Shown: piece by piece, positions 5,709-9,193 of the stretch
Layout of the letters: every line of letters starts with the position of its first letter
Numbering within the stretch: the first letter of the stretch is position 1
Assembly (NCBI GenBank): GCA_023259875.1
Contig: JALRFL010000199.1
Location: forward strand, 1-9,193
Source of the DNA: Alphaproteobacteria bacterium
GTDB lineage: Bacteria; Pseudomonadota; Alphaproteobacteria; Puniceispirillales; UBA1172
Reading direction: 5' to 3'
DNA length: 9,193 nucleotides
Translations under genes and position numbers: made by a program
The notes under the pieces: generated by a model
What the model was told of the DNA's origin: nothing
The model's input: only the letters and a program-made list of their open reading frames with translations
Databases searched by the model: none

Positions 5709-7580
5709 GTTGATAGACCCGATCAATAACCGCACAACGGCGTTCGGATTGGCCTCTACCGCATGAAGTGTGGTCAGCCCCTTAGCAATGCCATCTTCGG
5801 TATCGGCGACAAGATGATCTTTGAAATCTGCCAACAGCTGATCTTTCCTTAGCGCAATGGTATCATCATCACCTGCGATAATATCATTCAATTTTACAAC
5901 GATTATGGCATCGCCGCCTGTTTCGACGAGGGTTTTATCACCCACCTCAATCGAAAAACTTGCCGAGGCAATCAGGCTGGATTCTTCATGATCAAGCCCA
6001 ATTCCCGATTGCAGAAAAGGCGAAGATTGCTGAAGGCTTGCCCCAGCGGATTTCACCGCTGCTTCAAAATCATCAGCGGCAATAATTTCTTCGGCTTGGG
6101 ATTTGGCACGGGCAATCGCCGTTTCTAATTTCCATGCGCTAATGGCGTCACCCCTGACCTCATCCAGATCGCGTGATCGGGCATCGGTTTCCCTATCCAC
6201 GCGCAGGGCAAAATAGGTGTTATCCTCATCCGCGATCAGCATCCCTTCGATACCAATCTCTTGTTGCCATACCGCAGACCGGAACCCTGTGCTGGTGGCA
6301 ATGTCATTGGCTAAATTGTTATTTTCGTCGAGGCCGTTTTGGTTCATCCCCTCAATATTGATCAGTTGAGCCTTGGCGGCTTTCGCCGCTTCTTCTAGGG
6401 TGGCGCCACTATCTTGTGCTTCTTCAAAAATGGTGATGCTGTCATAGACTTGGTTAATCGCCATTTCAATTTTTAGCTCTTCTTCCAGCCTCACACGGAC
6501 ATCTTCAAAGGATGGGATTTCTGCCGCCTGAATGGCTGTGATCTCAAAAATATAAACACCAAATGGGGTCTGGCTAGGGGCGGTAATATCCCCCTCTGCA
6601 CCAGCAAAGATGGTGGCCGCCAGATCATCGGGCAAATCTTCCTGAGTTATCCCAGCAAAAGTAATGTCCTCAAGGGTGTCACCTGACACCTCTGCGGCCA
6701 CGGCGGCAAAATCTTCACCAGCGATCAGGCGTTGGCGCGCCGCTTCTGCGGTTGCCATATCAGGTAACACCATCTGTAAAAAATCGCGCCGTTCAGGAAC
6801 GGAAAAAGATTGTTTTCTTTCCGCAAAGGTATTTTCTAATTCGGCTTGGGTGACCACCACATTTTGAAGATAATGATCAGGCGATAAAACCACCGCCGTC
6901 ACCGACCGCATGGTTGGCGCGTCAAACATATCCTGATTGTCCTTATACCAGTCTGCTAGCACCCCTTCACCGGGGTCAGCGACTTGATCAGGTGATATAG
7001 CGATGGCGGCAAAATGAACTTGGCGTTGCTGGGCTAGCCATTTGGCCATGCTATCCGCTAACACAGGGGAATATTCCGCCCCAGAGGCAATCGCCGCGAT
7101 CACTTGATTGCGTCTTTCGGCATAGCCGATATCGGCAATTAACTGATCTTCACTGATCCCACGGCGAGCCAAAATATCACGCATCAGCAATGGGTTGAAC
7201 TTTCCGGTAGCATCTTGAAACAAGGGATTGCTGATCAGCGATTGTTTTGCCATATCCCGCGTCACGGTGAGGCCAAGGCGTGCGGCCTCTGCCTCAAATA
7301 GAGAACGTTCAATCAGCTCTGCCATGATTTGATCCATCAAGCCAATGGCAACGGCCTCATTGTTGTTCAGGTCAGGGTAGTAAAAGCGTCTGGCCTGATC
7401 AAATGTGATTGCCACTTCGTTTGCGCTGACCGTGATCTGATCAACTGTGATCGCATTCTGATCATTCGGGCTTGAGCGGAAAATATCACCAATTCCCCAC
7501 ATCCCAAACCCAACAACAAGAACGAGCAGAAAAGCTCGCATCAAATTGGATTTGGTTCCATTACGAAGCGCTTGAAGCAT
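5706..7580 (-). CDS. ppiD: Membrane-anchored periplasmic foldase of the PpiD type (SurA_N/parvulin-like)
   Basis: PpiD is a one-helix inner-membrane chaperone near the Sec translocon that helps newly exported proteins fold. Here the 624 residues begin with a short basic cytoplasmic head (MLQALRNGTKSNLMR), one membrane helix (about 15-33), then a long acidic periplasmic part. Residues 38-185 look like the SurA_N-type chaperone region (NEVAITFDQARRFY, LMDQIMAELIERSLFEAEAARLGL). Residues 262-350 resemble a parvulin domain (IAGEDFAAVAAEVSGD, then APSQTPFGVYIFEI). The usual GG.LG turn and the catalytic histidines are missing, as in other PpiD proteins whose domain has little isomerase activity. 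A further ~270-residue region completes the family length. The ATG at 7580 has AGGG nine bases upstream (7593-7590). It is the first gene of the minus-strand cluster and overlaps trpE by one base, the order seen in many alphaproteobacteria. Confidence 0.92.
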   Translation of the reverse strand: MLQALRNGTKSNLMRAFLLVLVVGFGMWGIGDIFRSSPNDQNAITVDQITVSANEVAITFDQARRFYYPDLNNNEAVAIGLMDQIMAELIERSLFEAEAARLGLTVTRDMAKQSLISNPLFQDATGKFNPLLMRDILARRGISEDQLIADIGYAERRNQVIAAIASGAEYSPVLADSMAKWLAQQRQVHFAAIAISPDQVADPGEGVLADWYKDNQDMFDAPTMRSVTAVVLSPDHYLQNVVVTQAELENTFAERKQSFSVPERRDFLQMVLPDMATAEAARQRLIAGEDFAAVAAEVSGDTLEDITFAGITQEDLPDDLAATIFAGAEGDITAPSQTPFGVYIFEITAIQAAEIPSFEDVRVRLEEELKIEMAINQVYDSITIFEEAQDSGATLEEAAKAAKAQLINIEGMNQNGLDENNNLANDIATSTGFRSAVWQQEIGIEGMLIADEDNTYFALRVDRETDARSRDLDEVRGDAISAWKLETAIARAKSQAEEIIAADDFEAAVKSAGASLQQSSPFLQSGIGLDHEESSLIASASFSIEVGDKTLVETGGDAIIVVKLNDIIAGDDDTIALRKDQLLADFKDHLVADTEDGIAKGLTTLHAVEANPNAVVRLLIGSIN

Positions 7581-7741
7581 ATCTCTTTACCCTATTGTCA
7601 TGTTCTTCTTTCTGCCTAGCATGAGATGATCATAAAGTCACGGCAGAGAATCGGTTTAAGGTTGCTTGTGGTCAGGAAAATATCATAAAAGATAACCATC
7701 TGATTGCAAATAGCAGGATGCGGTTTTGCCTGTTATCCATA

Positions 7742-7756
7742 TCGCAACTCTTGCGA
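7742..7756. repeat. Inverted repeat in the tpiA leader (6-bp arms, 3-base loop)
   Basis: The arms tcgcaa (7742-7747) and ttgcga (7751-7756) are perfect reverse complements around ctc. The element ends nine bases before the AAGGA ribosome binding site of tpiA. It could be a short operator or a small hairpin in the mRNA leader; it is too short to tell, and there is no following T run, so it is not a terminator. Confidence 0.5.
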
Positions 7757-7764
7757 CGGACAAT

Positions 7765-7769
7765 AAGGA
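7765..7769 (+). promoter_or_regulatory. tpiA ribosome binding site that decides the start
   Basis: AAGGA lies five bases before ATG 7775 and eight before ATG 7778. An in-frame ATG at 7718 has no such site and would add 19 residues not found before the NWKMN motif in this family, so the site argues for the 7775/7778 start. Confidence 0.85.
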
Positions 7770-7774
7770 TTATC

Positions 7775-8518
7775 ATGATGATTATTGCCAGTAATTGGAA
7801 AATGAATTTGGATCGCCTATCGGCTGAACAATTGCTGGCAGAAATGGGCTCTTGCCCCGTTAGCGATAAGGTGTCGCGGATTGTTTTTCCCTCATTCACC
7901 TTGATTGATCTAGCAAGAACAACCAGAGATCACATAGGGCAAACAGTTCATATCACGCTTGGGGGGCAGGATTGCCATGACGCCGCAAGTGGTGCCCATA
8001 CAGGTGATGTGTCTGCCGCAATGCTGGTTGAGGCTGGTTGCCAATGGGTATTGGTTGGTCATTCGGAACGCAGGCAGAATCACATGGAACACTCTGAAAA
8101 GGTGGCCGCCAAAACAAAAGCGGCGCAGGCCGAAGGGCTGTCTGTCATGCTATGTGTGGGGGAAAATCTGGAAGAACGAGAAAGCGGTAAGGCTGAAGCA
8201 ACGGTTACCGCTATGCTAGCGGCATCATTGCCGCAACAGGTTGATGCCGACAAGCTTGCTATTGCTTATGAACCTTTGTGGGCAATAGGAACAGGAATGA
8301 CCGCCACCCCCTCAGATGTTGCGGCAATGCATCAGGCTATTCATAATTATCTGAAAGACTTGGGCCTTAAGGATGTGCCAGTGCTGTATGGGGGGTCGGT
8401 TAACCCTGACAATGCCAGCGCGTTACTAGCCTTAGAACAAGTGGATGGTGTGTTGGTTGGGGGGGCAAGTTTAGACGCGGACAGCATTAATGCCATCACC
8501 CTTGCCGCAGAAAACTGA
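7775..8518 (+). CDS. tpiA: Triosephosphate isomerase
   Basis: TpiA interconverts dihydroxyacetone phosphate and glyceraldehyde 3-phosphate in glycolysis and gluconeogenesis, in the cytoplasm, usually as a dimer. At 247 residues it has the normal length. All catalytic residues are in place: Asn7 and Lys9 in SNWKMN, His96 in VGHSERR and Glu166 in AYEPLWAIGTG, followed by the flexible phosphate-gripping loop. The phosphate-binding YGGSVNPDN (205-213) and the VDGVLVGGASLD near the end (223-234) are also intact. GQDCH...GAHTGDVSAAML is the usual bacterial form of that loop. ATG 7775 is chosen for its AAGGA site; ATG 7778 would remove one Met and cannot be excluded, and the longer start at 7718 is unlikely. 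It is divergent from ppiD and is followed by secG after 63 bases and then pyrG, the standard alphaproteobacterial housekeeping order. Confidence 0.97.
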   Translation: MMIIASNWKMNLDRLSAEQLLAEMGSCPVSDKVSRIVFPSFTLIDLARTTRDHIGQTVHITLGGQDCHDAASGAHTGDVSAAMLVEAGCQWVLVGHSERRQNHMEHSEKVAAKTKAAQAEGLSVMLCVGENLEERESGKAEATVTAMLAASLPQQVDADKLAIAYEPLWAIGTGMTATPSDVAAMHQAIHNYLKDLGLKDVPVLYGGSVNPDNASALLALEQVDGVLVGGASLDADSINAITLAAEN

Positions 8519-8542
8519 TTTTTATCTGGAACTTCCCTTAGG

Positions 8543-8557
8543 CTTCTATTATAGAAG
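8543..8557. repeat. Short inverted repeat between tpiA and secG
   Basis: Arms cttcta (8543-8548) and tagaag (8552-8557) pair perfectly around tta. It lies 25 bases after the tpiA stop and 24 before the secG start. The stem is short, A/T-rich and not followed by a T run, so it is more likely a minor mRNA hairpin, or chance, than a strong terminator. Confidence 0.4.
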
Positions 8558-8581
8558 GCGAGTAACTGAAAGTTTGAGACT

Positions 8582-8902
8582 ATGAGCATAATAATTTTAA
8601 CCATTCATATTTTGATCGCAATATCGCTGGTATTCGTTATCTTGCTTCAGCGAAGCGAAGGTGGCGGCCTTGGCATTGGCGGCGGCGGACAGGGCGGTGG
8701 ATTTATGACCGCGCGCGGCACAGCAAATTTGCTCACACGGGTTACGGCTTTTCTTGCGGTAGCGTTTTTTTCAACTTCGATTATCCTTGCGATTCTCAGC
8801 GGACGGACGGCGGTAGAACCATCGCTACTTGATGAGATCACAAGCGAAGCCGAAACTTCAACACAAAGTCCAGCAATTCCAACGGTTCCAGCAGATCAAT
8901 AA
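8582..8902 (+). CDS. secG: Preprotein translocase subunit SecG
   Basis: SecG is the small accessory subunit of the SecYEG channel that aids SecA-driven export across the inner membrane. The 106-residue product has the expected two helices (about 3-21 and 52-72) joined by the family's hallmark loop: LLQRSEGGGLG followed by a run of glycines (GIGGGGQGGGF) and the TARGTANLLTRVTAFLA segment leading into helix two. The C-terminal ~33 residues are an acidic, Thr/Ser/Pro-rich tail, as is common and variable in alphaproteobacterial SecG. ATG 8582 is the only sensible start because helix one begins at once; its ribosome binding site is weak (a TTGAG five bases before). It sits between tpiA and pyrG and is probably cotranscribed with at least one of them. 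Confidence 0.95.
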   Translation: MSIIILTIHILIAISLVFVILLQRSEGGGLGIGGGGQGGGFMTARGTANLLTRVTAFLAVAFFSTSIILAILSGRTAVEPSLLDEITSEAETSTQSPAIPTVPADQ

Positions 8903-8958
8903 AATAATCCTTTTCTCTGACTAGGAACAGAAGGCTATCCTTGGTATAGATATTTCCC

Positions 8959-9193
8959 ATGCCGCGTTTTGTTTTTATTACTGGTGGTGTGGTCTCATCC
9001 CTTGGAAAGGGATTGGCTTCTGCCGCTTTGGGTTCGTTGCTTCAGGCGCGTGGATATAAAATCCGCCTTCGCAAACTTGACCCTTATCTCAATGTTGACC
9101 CTGGCACGATGAGCCCGACCCAACATGGTGAGGTTTTTGTCACCGATGATGGGGCAGAAACCGATCTGGATTTGGGGCATTATGAACGCTTTA
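8959..9193 (+). CDS. pyrG: CTP synthase, N-terminal 78 residues (gene cut by window edge)
   Basis: PyrG makes CTP from UTP with ATP and glutamine (or ammonia), the last step of de novo pyrimidine nucleotide synthesis. The visible part is the start of the amidoligase (synthase) domain. It has the P-loop-like GGVVSSLGKG (residues 9-18), then KLDPYLNVDPGTMSP, QHGEVFVTDDGAETDLDLGHYERF, which are near-invariant in the family and include the acidic residues that bind Mg-ATP/UTP. The full protein is about 540 residues, so most of it, including the glutaminase domain, lies to the right. ATG 8959 matches the usual N-terminus; I see no strong ribosome binding site close by (an AGAAGG lies about 25 bases upstream). 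It follows secG by 56 bases; in alphaproteobacteria kdsA and eno often come next. Confidence 0.97.
   Translation, partial: MPRFVFITGGVVSSLGKGLASAALGSLLQARGYKIRLRKLDPYLNVDPGTMSPTQHGEVFVTDDGAETDLDLGHYERF

Larger units (their letters stand above)
7581..7774. promoter_or_regulatory. Divergent control region between ppiD and tpiA
   Basis: The 194 bases contain no gene I trust and must hold the promoters for ppiD (left) and tpiA (right), since both genes start transcription outward from here. On the minus strand a TATGAT (7634-7629) could serve as a -10 for ppiD, but I see no good -35. For tpiA, a TTGCTT near 7662 with an A/T-rich stretch about 16 bases on (near 7680) is a weak candidate. I do not commit to any exact promoter. 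A 6-bp inverted repeat lies just before the tpiA ribosome binding site. Confidence 0.6.

Noticed and set aside
5704..5760. trp leader peptide or attenuator before trpE
   Set aside because: The bases before trpE are the coding end of ppiD (one-base overlap), with no run of Trp codons and no terminator hairpin.
7718..7774. Longer tpiA start at ATG 7718
   Set aside because: The added 19 residues have no counterpart before NWKMN in triosephosphate isomerases, and a good AAGGA site points to 7775 or 7778.
7672..7899. Minus-strand 75-residue ORF across the ppiD-tpiA spacer
   Set aside because: It overlaps the conserved tpiA start and its spacer, shows no family motif and no ribosome binding site that I can see; probably a chance ORF.
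8347..8604. Minus-strand ORF opposite the tpiA end and secG start
   Set aside because: It runs antisense through conserved tpiA codons and has no recognisable protein features.
8903..8958. Promoter or hairpin between secG and pyrG
   Set aside because: A TATAGA at 8945-8950 has no matching -35, and the only stem (AAGG-ctat-CCTT) has four base pairs; both are at chance level.
1..9193. Defence island, prophage, insertion sequence or RNA gene
   Set aside because: Every gene is a metabolic, transport or envelope gene with consistent codon style; there are no transposase, integrase, tRNA-like or toxin-antitoxin signatures.

Overview
The window looks like ordinary chromosomal DNA of a marine-type alphaproteobacterium with roughly 50% GC. 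The right-hand order, an SurA_N/parvulin-type foldase (PpiD) divergent from tpiA-secG-pyrG, with trpE directly behind ppiD, is a familiar alphaproteobacterial arrangement. The protein style and moderate GC would suit the SAR116/Puniceispirillum neighbourhood. That placement is inference from gene order and composition, not from a search.

Layout. (1) Positions 1-969, plus strand: the 3' part of a livF-type gene for a branched-chain amino acid (HAAT) ABC transporter ATPase. Its reading frame is open to the left edge and carries a Lys/Pro/Ala-rich N-terminal tail encoded by a 15-bp tandem repeat. (2) Positions 966-7580, minus strand: five genes in one direction, read as ppiD, trpE, a secreted SPOR-like protein, an EamA/DMT permease and a polytopic transporter-like protein of uncertain family. 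Gaps are short or absent (1-base overlap, then 21-27, 36 and 55 bases), so they may be one operon. The last gene meets livF tail to tail, and the two stop codons share one TTAA. (3) Positions 7581-7774: the divergent control region between ppiD and tpiA. (4) Positions 7775-9193, plus strand: tpiA, secG and the start of pyrG.

Functional picture. The minus-strand cluster mixes envelope protein folding (PpiD), the first step of tryptophan synthesis (TrpE), an envelope SPOR-like protein and two membrane transporters. The plus-strand cluster is core housekeeping: glycolysis (TpiA), protein export (SecG) and CTP synthesis (PyrG). trpG, trpD and trpC are not next to trpE here, which differs from the order usual in many alphaproteobacteria.

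I see no RNA gene, insertion sequence, CRISPR array, phage gene or defence system. I found no convincing new biological system. The most unusual items are the repeat-encoded basic tail on the LivF-like ATPase, the secreted SPOR-like protein inserted after trpE, and the unassigned polytopic membrane protein. No gene-free stretch exceeds 300 bases.
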